From assembly GCA_018350325.1 (NCBI GenBank), contig JAEVLN010000014.1, positions 894,001 through 958,000 on the forward strand: a stretch of DNA of 64,000 bases. Direction: 5' to 3'. The notes under the pieces were generated by a model, which was given only the letters and a program-made list of their open reading frames with translations, had not been told where the DNA came from and did not search any database. The DNA comes from Globodera rostochiensis (Eukaryota > Nematoda > Chromadorea > Rhabditida > Heteroderidae). The translations under genes and the position numbers were made by a program. Shown in pieces: positions 18,346 to 30,900 of this stretch (position 1 is the stretch's first letter; every line of letters starts with the position of its first letter).

Positions 18346-21300
18346 GGTCACCAAAAGAGATTGGTCAAGCCGGTTTTCGGTTGACCGGCGGGTGCAAAGC
18401 TTTAAAAACGGGTTCAAAATTATTCAAAACTTTAAATTTACCATTCAAAATAAACCGAATCTTGTCAAAAGTGCCGGTAACCGGGACGAAATCACCGGGT
18501 GCCCAAATCCCGGCTTCAAATGCCGGTCTTGCGAAACGCTAGTGGACGTGCCAAACCCTCGTGATGATCACATGCCGACCATTCGGTAGCCAAAATGCCG
18601 AAATGTTAAACAAAATAGGACGAACATCGCATTTGGACTTACATATTTTCGATACTCTTATGCTTTTAGGGCCGGGATCAAAACTCTGAAGTTCATCAAC
18701 TTCGTTTTTTGATGTTCCAATCTTTCCATTCTATCTGTGTTTGTTCGTCCCCCCCCCCTTTTTTGCTTCCCCCCGCTCGACGCATCCATTCTTCTTCTTC
18801 CAGCTCATCAACGCATATTCACTCTCTCCCCGGAAGCGCATCCATCCCATCATTTTTATAAGCATTTGAGGGGGGGGGGGGGGAAGATCGATTCAATTCG
18901 AATCGGTCGGTGGAATGACTACTCGGCAGCGGGCGAATCTCCCACACTCGCCGTTATATAAATAAATCCACCACTTTTTTAAAATTTGTCCTCCCCCCCC
19001 CCCCCCCCCCATTCATTCCATTCATTCACATTGCCCCCCCCCCCCCCTTAACATCTTCCTCCCGCATGCTCTGCTTGCTGCTGAACAAACGCCGCGCCAC
19101 GGCGCGTGGCTAACAGCAGCAGCAAAATATTGGTGTGGTGGAGGCTGCGGCTTGGGGCGATGGGGGAGAAGCGCAGCCGCCGCCGCTTCTTCCCCCCCCC
19201 CCCCCCCCGCCGCCCGCTAATTCTCCATATAATCAGTAATATAATTTCTAAAAGGGCGAGAAGAAGTTGCGAGTGCATCGACGGGTCACAGAGTCCGTTT
19301 AACCCATTTAATTATTTTTGATCGGATTCAAAAACTGGATCTCAGATATCCTGGTCCGCGAGAGGACGGTGTCAAGCACCAAAAGCCAGAAAATCCTAAG
19401 AATTCATGCCTTTCAAAAGTTCAAAATGTTTGATCGGGTTACAGTCCCAAAATATCTTTATCTTCCCTCTATTGAAAGACAGACGGAGGAGTTGACAAAG
19501 TCGAGAGAAATCCCTTGGAGAACTCCGATCAAATTCATTGCCTGGCCAAAAAACCCCCCGAGGGGAGGGGGGGGGGGGGAGTTCGATCCCATCGTCGGGA
19601 TGGCGAAGGTCGGGAAGGAGACAAACAAACTTTGGGTGCTGATCCACAATGCTGTCCCGATCTCCCCGCCGCCAAAATCCCTTCCGCGAGGTCGGGGCGG
19701 TCGGGCGTCCCCGCGGGCGAAAATGAATAAAATTTGTATGTGCGTGCGTATTGGTCTGGTGTGGTGGTGGCAGCGGCGGTATAAACTGCGACGGCGGCGG
19801 AGGGGGGGGGGGGAAGTTGTGCTGTCCTTTCCCCATTCTCTGAACTGTGCACATCCATCGAATCGTTTGCCGATGGCCTCCCAACTCCGGCCGATCAATT
19901 TGTGCGTATAAACAATGAATAAATGCCCCCCCCCCCCGCGGCATTATTTCCATTCCGCGAACAACCGATTTTTTTTTGTCCAATAACACGCAAATAACAA
20001 AAATCCGATTTACAATTTACGTCAGAAATCAAATTCATCAAAACCTCCACCCCCAAAAAAAAAACGACGCGTGGGGATCGAAAATGAATGAAGCAGGTGC
20101 AAAAGGCAAATTTAAATCCACACAAATATTTCCTAAAAATTCCTTTCTCTTTTTGTTTTCAAATTCCAAAACCCGTAATTATATGATCATTTATTTATTA
20201 ACTTTGTTCGTAGTCTCATAAAATGAAATCTTTGAATTTTTTTTATTTTAATTCCGTTTATGTATAAATAAAGATAGTTTTACAAATTGCGTTCAGGCAA
20301 AAATCGGAAATCACACGCTCACTTTTTGATCATTGTGTAAAAAACATTGTTCATGACGGACGCAGGTGTTGTACATGTACAGCTTGCCGATGCGGGCCCT
20401 AAATTATTCATCAATGCCAACACACGACGGCACCAAAAGTGCCAATTTGGAAAACGTCGTCCATTAACGACTGCCCCACCCATTCCAACAGTTAAAATAA
20501 TTTCCCGTGGATGGATTTTTCTGAATTATTCAGCAACGGAATATTGCCTCATTTTCGGACCAGACAGAGGCCAAGGCCAGCAATTTGCACGGACAAACAA
20601 ATTCCGCAAATTCCGGCAACAAAATTTTATGTATTTTCTAGACCGGACATTTTAAAGAAACTGATCATTCTTTCTGATCAATTTAATCACTCAAATTGTT
20701 CGTTAAAGATTAAGCATCCATCGCCCGATCGTCTAAAGTTAATTCACACATTTATAAGGATTTGATCGTTCTATTTGATCGATTTAGTAGATCACGCAAA
20801 GTGATCAGTGTCTGATCAAATTTTGACTAAACCAATAACTCAAATCATTTTGATTCGTCCAGATCAGTTCATTTGTGTGGGTTTCACCATTTTTCTTCCA
20901 TTAGCTTCTCCCCGATATTTGTGTGCTGCTAGTTTATTAGCCCCACATTCTTCAGCCTGCCAATAATCGTGAAACAAAATGGTCGCGCGTCCTTTCCAAT
21001 CAAAAAGAGTTTCAAAAAAATTGATCACCACAGAGAGCACCAACCAGCAAATGATCAGATCAACCATTATTCTGATCAACGCGCGAATGAATTCTTTTGT
21101 GCAAGCGAAGCGCACAATTCGGCGAATTCCCCCCCCCCCCCCCCAAATTGCTCAATCAGAGGAAATTAAGAAAGAAATGATTGGGGAAAAGAAAGAGCAG
21201 CGAATTCGCCCCCATTTCTACACAATTCGTCGACCATTCTCCCCAAAACAACGACAAAATGTTGAGCAGAAATTATTTTCTCTGATAACGAAAAGTTTAG

Positions 21301-21923
21301 AGAGAGGCCCCCAACAATTATGCTCGGAATTTGGGTACAAATATTATTTGAAGCCGAATTGTCCGCTGATAGAATGTCTAGTGATGGAATGTCCGGTGAC
21401 AGAATGTCCACTGACAGAGTGTCTACTGATTGATTGTCCTTTTGCCCAGCTTTTAGCGTCATTTCCGTGTAAAAACATTGTCGCCCCGCCAAAAGGGCAC
21501 GCAAATTCTCTGGGAGGTCCCCTCCGGTGCCGTTGGGGGCCCTTCCCCTTCCGATTCACCTGCCCCCAAATCTCCCAATAATTTGCGGTTTGGCCAAAAA
21601 CTCATTTGCCCGGCACTAATGGAGCCGCCGCCGGCGTCGTCAATGAAAAACATATGTCAGCAGCAATTTTCGCCGATTTTTCCAACCCATTTTTTCAAAA
21701 TTTTGCTGCTATTTTAGGCACAAACATTTTCACATTGTTTCAACGCAAATTTTAAATTAATTTATTTGCCTTTATTTTTTTGGCACTTTCCTTCCCGTCT
21801 CGGGTGCCAAAGTTTTTTTTTGCCAATTCATTTACATTTTTCTTAAACTTTTGCTTAACTGCCATAATTTCAACAATTAAGCGATTTTCTGCTTTCGAAT
21901 TGTAATTGATTTATTACGTTTAA
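18346..21923. other. Intergenic region rich in homopolymeric G/C tracts
   Basis: No gene could be supported on either strand; the ORFs overlap G or C runs and have no splice context. Long tracts occur at 18869-18882, 18995-19010, 19035-19047, 19195-19208, 19569-19579, 19802-19813, 19926-19937 and 21130-21144. A degenerate 15-bp tandem array lies at 21355-21440. The segment probably contains the divergent promoters of the hnRNP H/F gene (minus) and the DGK gene (plus); no TATA box was recognised. Confidence 0.5.
21355..21440. repeat. Degenerate tandem repeat, about 15 bp unit (ctGATxGAATGTCCg)
   Basis: About five to six copies follow each other: gctgatagaatgtct, agtgatggaatgtcc, ggtgacagaatgtcc, actgacagagtgtct, actgattgattgtcc. 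A related motif occurs at 17560-17640. The function is unknown. Confidence 0.7.
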
Positions 21924-24900
21924 ATGAACGACGCGCAGTCCTCCAACGCCAAGCGTCGACCCGCATTGGTGGCCACTGCTCCAATTGCTTGGCGCTCGCA
22001 CAGCGCGCCACCGCGCAAAAAGTGGTACAGACGAGGTGAGTGAGTGTAAAATGCCGGGAACGGTAATGGGCGTTAAAGCTTAACCCCAGGGGCAAACTCC
22101 CGAGGCTAATTTGTAAGCGCGGCCACCCTTTAGAATGACATTTAGGTAATTGGCCCCAGGCATAACAGAGTGTTGTGCGTGTAAGCCTAGCATTTTTTTG
22201 GACCAATACTTGGAAAAAATCATGGCCCAGAGGCGAACATTGCAGGGGTCTTGAATACTCCAAACCCCGAATTGTGTGGATTCTCCGGTCCCAAAAAAGT
22301 CTCGAATAAAATTTTTAAAAATTTTTGATTCCCAGTGCTCGGTTAGCCCAACCGATGCGCGTCACATTGTCGCGCCGTTTTGTCACGGGGATCCCCTTGA
22401 AGATCACGAAATTATTTGAAATTCAAATTTGGTCAACAACAACATTTTTGGCTCCCCAGGGCCCCAGTTGCTGAACCGTCAACGATCGACCACCCAGCAG
22501 TCCGGCTCCATGCTGTACGACCAAATGGTGGCACGTCGGCTGGTCGGTGCCATCGCCGCCTGGCATGACCTGCATGCGTCGTTGCTGCAGCTGTCGCTGC
22601 GGGCGACAGACGACGACGTCGGCGTGGAAATGCGCCGGAGGGCAAAGCGCGGCGGGAGTCGCGTCTCCTCCCGCGCTTCGTCCATTTGTTCATCCGTCGC
22701 TGGTGATTTTTGGAAAAAAATGCGTGAAGAATTTAAAAAAAATTCATTTTTATTCAAAATTCAATTAATTTAATTCTTTTTGAATTAAGGCCATGGCCGC
22801 AAAAAGGCAAGTGTACGGCGTGTGACGAGCAGAACAGCGAGCGGCAGGCGCCAATGTCAACGACAAATATCGGCGAGGCGCAGCGGACGGAACCGGTTGC
22901 GCGTCAGTAACAGTCGGGGTACGGTAACGTTAACAGTAAGAAGCGATCCAAATTTTTTGATCAAAATCTTGGAAAATCTCGACGAGACTTTTTCGAGTTC
23001 TTGATCGAAATCTCGAGTGACAAAATTTTGGCTCGACCGAGATTTTTTTCAAGATTCGCGATCGAAATCCCGATCGGTCCACAAGCCCTTTCTCTTAACA
23101 GTACAGTGTGATCAAGCTCCGGACCTAACTGATCTGTTTGATCCAAGCAAGATTTAAGGCCCGATCAAAATGCAACTAATCGTTGATCTAATTTAGTCCA
23201 ATTGAATGATGTTCTTGTCAAGAAGGTCTGCACAGTTTCAGGCCCTTCCCCGCGGAGTTCGTTCAGTGCCGGCTCCGCCCGCTCGTCGTCCATCGCCGAC
23301 GGCGGCGTCGGATGCGGCGCCGCCAGTGGAAGCCCCCGGCGCTGCTCACCGCGTTCGCCTTCGCGTTCATCGTCCGGCGCCTCCGGCGGCTCCTCATCCG
23401 GCGCGGAGAACCACCGAGGCGCGTTGACCGTCACAGGCGGAGGTCCTTGGGGCAATGAATTTCGAAAATTTCTATTCAATTTGTTGATTGATGCTTGTGG
23501 ACTGAACGCTTTTACCAAATCAATTTCAGGACCTTCGACCTCCTCCAGTCAGCTGTTGCCCTGTTGGCGGCATCGGCACGACCTTTCCCCCCACGATTTC
23601 GGCTTCAGCAACTCGTCGCCGTCGTCGTCGTTGGCGGTGGCGGCGGCGGAGCCGCGTCCGACGGCCGCCACATGGTCCGCCACGTTTGCCCAAAGTTTGC
23701 AAATTCGGCGGCCACCTGCTGCAGCCGTCGCCGGCGGCAGCCGAAAAACGGCACGTTCTTCGTCCAACTGCGACGGCGAACAAATTGTTTTGAAACGTGA
23801 GCATCAAACGATCCCCGACGAGACATTTGGGGCTCCAAAATGACGCTTTTACAACAAATCCAATTTTGGTTCAGATCATGTCAAACTGCTCGACCCCGTC
23901 GTCAGCTACCCCCCGGTTCAACACCAGTGCGCACGTTGCTGCCTCCTGCCGCCATCGCCGCAGCCGATGCTTCTGTCCCCGCCGTCGACGATTAGCCACC
24001 ACTATTGCCAACGGCGCTGTTTCAGCGTGTCCAAGGTCAACGCTTTTTTCGATATGTTCAGGGGAGGGTGAGCTGTTCTATGTCCCGTACCCTGGCTCCC
24101 GTTTTTAAAGTTGTTTTCACTCAAACATTTAAACTATGATCCGATCATGATCTCTTACGGTTACGATCACTCATCATAATACAATAGATCAGATCAAATC
24201 ATATAAACTCGGGTTAAGCTCATATCCTCCAAAAATAAACCACCCGATTCTACGGCCGATCTGATCCGGGTCAGTTTAGATCAGCTAACTCATTCATTGT
24301 TTGAGTCAAAACAACTGATCCGATCAGACGCCAATATTTTTTTATCAAGGTTGACTTGGATGTGCCGACGTCGTCGTCGTCCATGCTGGGCGATGAGCTT
24401 CGTGGTGTACATCAACGGCGAAGGCATCACCGGCACCGATGCAGCTGTGGGGAGGAGGAGGGGGACGAAACGGCGGACGATGAACATGACGACGATGGTG
24501 GGGAAGAAGCGGCGGAAGACGGTGAAGACGAACTGGAAGACTCGGCCTCCAGCGACGGCGCCGTCTCGGACACGGAGCTGGACGTGAGTTGATGGCTGAC
24601 CCAAAATGCCAGGATCACTGTTCGAAAGAGTGCATCATTCAAATGATCAGACAAACCATTGCTCTCAGAATGGCATTTTGTTTTGGCAAAAAGTGTCCAC
24701 AAATTATTAGGCTTTGGTCGCCGATGAAAAACACCGACCCAAACTTTCGTTGGCCGAGGAGCCGGAGCTGAGCCCTGAACAGCTTCGGCAACTGTTCCCG
24801 GAACTGTCCGAACATTGGAGGTCCGTACTTTCTTTTAAAAGAGTTATTAAAAATACTTTAATAAAATTCCTTCGCATTTTCAAACTCTCTCGGTCTCTGT

Positions 24901-27900
24901 CCTTTCTCCTCTCTATTATCTCTCACTCTCCTCTTTTCTCTCTCTCTTTCTCTACGCCGCTGCTTCTCAATTGGCTACTGTATTGGCGTTGTGATCGTTG
25001 GTTGATTCTGACTACCGTATTCGCGCCCGCGACAGATTGGGGCCGCCATTGTTGCCGATTATGCTACGGTAAAACATTTCAATGATTTTTTTTCTTTTTT
25101 CATTCATTTTCCATTTATAAGAGAGCCGCCATCATTTTTTTAGTTTACCAATTTAGCAATCAAAATGCCTTATTTCATTGATCCCGAACCGAAAACCAAC
25201 AGAAAACTAATTAATATCCCTCGAGGGGAAGAGATTACATAACGCCCCCCCCCCCCCTCGTCTCCCTCATGAATACGCTCCCGGCGACGGGCACTGATTG
25301 CCTATGCATGGAATGTGCGCGTGCTGCGTTCTCTTTTTTCTCATAATGCCCCCCCCCGAGGGGATGAAAATTTTTTGCCGCGAGCAAAAATCAAAAAAAC
25401 CCATTAGAGTTAAGTTTTGATTTAAATTTTTTGCGTTTTTTAACATTAAAAATATTTGTCAAAATGAAATTCACTTTTTTTTTGAACATTTTAATTGTTT
25501 ATTTTAATGTTTAGATTAAAATTCACAATTTTTTTTATTGTTTGATTTTGTGTTCAGCGATTTTTAATTTCAATTTATTGGTGTGTATTAAGGCAATGTG
25601 ACGCCGGCGGCGGTTTAAATTCTTATTTTTGGCTCGGAGATTATCCGTAAAAACGCGTTGCTAAGGATGGCATTGAGTCGACCGAACATTGTTGGCACTG
25701 TTTGGTGTCCTAAAATCATTAGTTAATGCGCCCCCAAGGGCATCTTATCCCTCCACCCATCGCCCAAAGGCATTTTTATTTATTCGGACAACAGAAAAAA
25801 AAATTGCCGGAAGGAATTGTGCCCAATTTGTTTAATGGGCCGACCGAACCGGACAATTGGCCCCCCAAACATTAGCCGGAAACTTTTCTAATTTGAGGCA
25901 CACAAAAAATTGGCCCAAAAATTTCCTTTTTTCTGTTAGCACTAATTGAGCAAAGAACTCGTTGTCCATCAAAGCCAAAAAATGTTCCGTTGATGAACAA
26001 AATGAAAACAAAAAAAGTTTCGAAAGTTTAGGCTCACCTCCCCCCGGGGGATTAAATGGGGCGGCAGCACTCCAATAATTTTAATCCTTCTGACTTACTT
26101 TTACCTACTTTTGGCGCAATTAATGCCGTACCGCGCACATTTGTGCTTGACATATTTGTTTTAAAAATGCTTTCCCCCGCGGCGATTTGAATAATATTTT
26201 TTATTTATCTCCGCGCTCTCAATGCTTCCGGCATTCAAAAGGCACTAATCGCTGATGCCTATCTGAAAAAACTTCATTTTTTTATGCCGAAAAGGTTTTT
26301 TTGGCAAAAAATGCCGGAAACTCCATTTATTTTCAATAATTAATAATATTTTTTCAAACAAAAAATTCATCCACAAAATGAATCGATATAATCAATTGCC
26401 AACTTTCTCTCTCCAACATTCGATCCGTTGGCAATGAAAGCGGATTTTGGGGGGGGGGACGGATTTTCTTTCGTATCGGTGTGCCGCTTCCCCTCGGCGT
26501 CGAGGGGATTAGCGCCGGAGGGCACCGGGGGAAGAAAATGGCCTGCGTACGCTTCGTACACCCGCAAATCCGCCGGGGGGGGGGGCGGCGCTCAGCCGCC
26601 GCAGCGGAGAATTCCCTCGGGCAAAATGTGGCCCAATCCGAACAAATAAAATAAATGCCAATTTTTGTGCGTCGTAATTTTTTAAACCGAAAATCGCAAA
26701 ATTTTGTGACTTTTTTGGAGTTTCCCTCGGGCAAAATGTGGCCGCACAATTTGAAGATATAAATAAAATAAAGGCGCCGAGCTAAGCGATATTTGAATAA
26801 AAGAGGGCAAATTGTCAATTTATAAATTACCGTATCCATTTGCCCGAGGCGCTTTTGTTTGTTTTCAATTTTCTAAGCGCCGTTTTTTAAATTTTATTTT
26901 GGCAATTACTCTTTTTAATCTCTCCGCCGGTGACGTGGCGAATGTTTTGCCGAGATTTTGTTGTGCCGTTTAGTGTTCCTCCCCTGCGGCATAACAGTTA
27001 GGCAATTTGGCCGGATGGATTAGACGGGACACGAGGGGAGGGGGGGGGGGGAAGGTACATTTCATTTCATTCATTCATTTGTCCCCCCGGGGGGCAGAAT
27101 TCATCTTCCAATGAATGCCATTGTATGGATTTATTTGTTTATTGAAAATTTTGCAAATTGTCTGTAATCGGAGAAAAAGCAAAAAAAGTCATCTATTACG
27201 TAATTACCCCCCCCCCCCCACCCCAAAAAAAAAACAATTTCCCTAAATTTTGTTTTGTTTATTTAACCAAATTAAAATTCAAAATGTGGAAATTTTAGCG
27301 CGATCTCTTTAAAGTTTAAACAGCAACATAATTGTCGGCTCATTGTTATTAAGTTACATTAAATTATTATTATTTAAATTTTAAACTCTTTAAAACGGTA
27401 TTTTAAAATTTATTACTTTAATTGAATTAATTTCTTAAACTGTTTGTTTTTATTCTAATTTTTAAACCATTCCGGAAGCAAAAAAAACACCAAAAACATT
27501 ATTCATTTCCTTATAAATGTTTTTAATTAATATTTTAATTTGCGACGAAAGAGCAGGCCAATACAAGCCGACGTCCCCCCGCCCCCGGCACATTTTTTTG
27601 AAATAAAATCAAAATTTCGCTTTCCGCCGGAATCTTTCGCCCCGCCCCCGCCGCCCTCTCATTTCACTTCCGCCGCCCATTTACCAGCGCCGTAGGGCCC
27701 ATTTAGAAGACTTTAATTTTTCCAAAACATTTTTATGCAAATCAATGAAAACTTTAAATTTGCAAATTTTACAAAATTTTATTTTGTATTTGGATTTTCA
27801 CATTTAGCAGAAGGCCACTCGCGTTTCTTCACCTCATTTTGGGGGTTTTGAGAATTTTGTTTTTACCCTTAAAGTTTTTATTGAAATTTAACTTTTTGGA

Positions 27901-30900
27901 GTCCCTTTTTGCCCGAAGGCTTAATAATAAATATTCCCCCCCCCCAAAGCGAATTTATGATGCGCAGCAGCAGAAGCAGCCCTATTAATAGTCTCCCAGC
28001 CGCGGGTAGTGTTTTTTTAACCTTCACAACACAAAGTTGACGGTAATGGGAAATGGCACCCCCGGCGCCCCCCCCCCCCCCCCTCCCCCCCGGCGATGTG
28101 TCGCCTTCCCCCCCCCCCTTTTTTGGACGTCGTAAATGGGCGGGCGGACACTTTTTGAACGCTTTGTCTGTCAGCAAATAATAAATGTACAAAAATGGCG
28201 TGTAGACGCCAAAAATTAACGCATACAAAACAAAACGCCAAAGTTTACGTACGACGACCCCCCCCCCCCCCCCACATTTAAATTACTTTTTTTAAGACGC
28301 CAATGACTAAATCCTTACAAATTAGCACCAACATTTAAAAGTGTCACCTTATTTTGTCACAAGGCAATTTTTCGGCATTATTTTGCATTATTATTTTATG
28401 TTTTTCAATTTTTTTGTTTTTTGTTTTTGTCTGTCATTTACCGCCGCCGCCGTCGCCAAAAATATTCCGCCAAAACTTTGCCAACAAATTGGGCACAATT
28501 TTCGATATTTTGCGATGTGTGAAGTGTATAAAGAAAAGAAACACTTCCGCCGCCGTCCAATTGAATTTGTCCGAACATTTTTCTCCCATTTATTTTTTAT
28601 ACAAATTATTTTTATGGCACAAAAAAATTTCATTTATTGATTGTCTTTTTTTCGTGGTTCATTAAATTCTTATCAATTTGGACACATTTCGTCATTTTTG
28701 AGAAGTTTTTGCTTAAAATTCCGAATAATTTATATAAATGTGTTGTTATCTGTTAATTTTTTGGTGTTTAAATTGCCTAAAAGGACAATATTAAAAATGT
28801 AAAACGCAGGGGGCGGGAGGCTACCGTCCGAATGTCAAATTGTTTATTTTTAATTTAACAGATTTTGTCAAGACAAAAATTTTTGTGCTTTTCTGACCAC
28901 AACTTTTGTGGGGTTTATTCGATGGATTAGTTTCTGTTTGAATAGCTTCTACTCAACGAGAGCTTTCATTTGGTATGGGTCCTCTGATCAAATTTGTTAA
29001 ATTTGCAAAAAGTTAAAAACAATTCGGTAGCGGATGGGGCGGCAATTTTCGGATTTTTTACAATCAAATATTCAAAAAAGGGCTTTTTATTTGTGATTAA
29101 TTGAAAATAGAAATTACATATTTCGTTGAAAACTAATGCAAAAAATGCGATCGCCTCCGATCATTACGCCCTCCAATTAGTGATTGATCATTATCACCTA
29201 AAGGTCAAGTAATCAGGCAAATGCGTTGCCCGGTTAGCTCAGTCGGTAGAGCACCAGACTCTTAATCTGGTTGTCGCGGGTTCGAGCCCCGCATCGGGCT
29301 TTGATTTTTTTTGTTTTTTGTAATTTTTGCTTTTTGATTTTTTTTTTTAAATTACGCGTAAAAGTGGGGGGGGGGGGGGGCGGGGGAGTGATTGTTCGCG
29401 TCTGCTGAACTGGTTGCTCTTCTGCTCCACCAATCAACGAACCGAACCGACCATCGATCAGTCCGTTCGTTTGGCGAATTGCAGCAGAGAAAAGCGCAAA
29501 AATTCGCTGATCGGACGAGACGCGCGCACAAATCATGAACGCATTTATTGTAGAAAGGGCGCAGCATTTTTTTTTTTGTATTATTCGTTTACAAATCAGC
29601 GAAAGTTTTGGACGAAATTTTTCCCAATTTTTCGTTTTTGCCTCAAAATTCGTGCTTTTTTAGGATTTCACTTGTGAGAAACACCGATTTGGGGTGCTTT
29701 TTTCACATTGAACTTTTTAAAAACCGAATTGAACCGCTTGGCTTTTTCCCCAAATGATTCTTCTTAATTAGAGCTTTTAATTGACATTTTGTTTGTTTGA
29801 TTTGGTTGAGTTTTTTAAAAAGTAAAGCATTTCAAATTGGCCCAAATACTTCAAAAGCGCAACTTTTAATTTTATTTAAAAAAGTCTGTTTAAAAGCGAT
29901 CAGAAAACATTCCATCGTCGTACACTTTTCCCCCATATCCAAAGGCAGCTAAAGTTTTAACTTACGAATTCCAATCAGTCGTCGCTTCCCCGGAGGCAAG
30001 GCAAAATGTGAATGATTGATTGCATTAGCGCCCGAAGCGAAAAGACCACCCACCCAAAATCATCCCCCCCCCCTCATCTTCATTATCATTAATTAGTGTG
30101 TTATGAATTGCCTTTGGCCATCTCTCATTTGTCAATTTCGCTTTTTTTCTAAAAAATTTGTCCTAATTAGCGAATTTAAAATGTGCGCAGACTTTGCGCT
30201 CAAACCATCGTCCGTCCGATCGCTACAAAAATTGGCAATTTTTAATTAATTTGTTTAATTTGTTTTTGAGGACTTCTTCGAATTGCCTTTGTTAACAATT
30301 TGTCCTAATTTTGAGAGCGTCGTTTTTGAGAAATAAAAGTGTTCTTATGTTTTATAAGGAATTGAAGTGCTCTCTTACATTTATTTTGTGTTTTTGCCGA
30401 AATTTAAAATTTTGCATTCGGTCTCTCAATTTTGAACTTTTTCTTATTTTCAATTTCAATTTAAATTTTCATCATTTTCAACTACTTTAATAACTTTTTT
30501 AACCTTTTTTTTGGAGCTGTCTCAATGTTTCAAAAGATGTAATATTTAAAAGAATGGCATGTCCATGTCCATGCCCGCGGGGTGTCATGTCCATTTCCAT
30601 GTTTATGGCCTGCCTTTGTTTGTCGGATTTTTGTCCCATTTTGGACTTTGGACTTTTCCAATATTATCGGATAAAACTTTTTTTTTCATTGCCTTTTGCT
30701 TGGAATTTTTACGGCAAATTCTCGATCGCAGACTGATCAAAATGATGCGATATCCACGCGAAAAGGGCAAAGATCGCGACGATGAAACAAAAAAAGAAAG
30801 AAAAAAAGAGCGCCGCGGGGGGCGGGCGGAGGGAAATGCTCCGATAATTAAATAAGGCAAAGCGGCGGAAAGAATGCGTTGTTAAAGTTAAAGTTCGCTG

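Noticed and set aside
19396..19989. 197-codon ORFs on both strands around 19.3-20.0 kb
   Set aside because: They depend on Pro or Gly runs from homopolymer C/G tracts and overlap one another on opposite strands; no domain or splice structure.
26354..26839. 161-codon minus ORF in the large DGK intron
   Set aside because: No recognisable domain, mixed composition across G runs and a repeated non-coding word; treated as chance.
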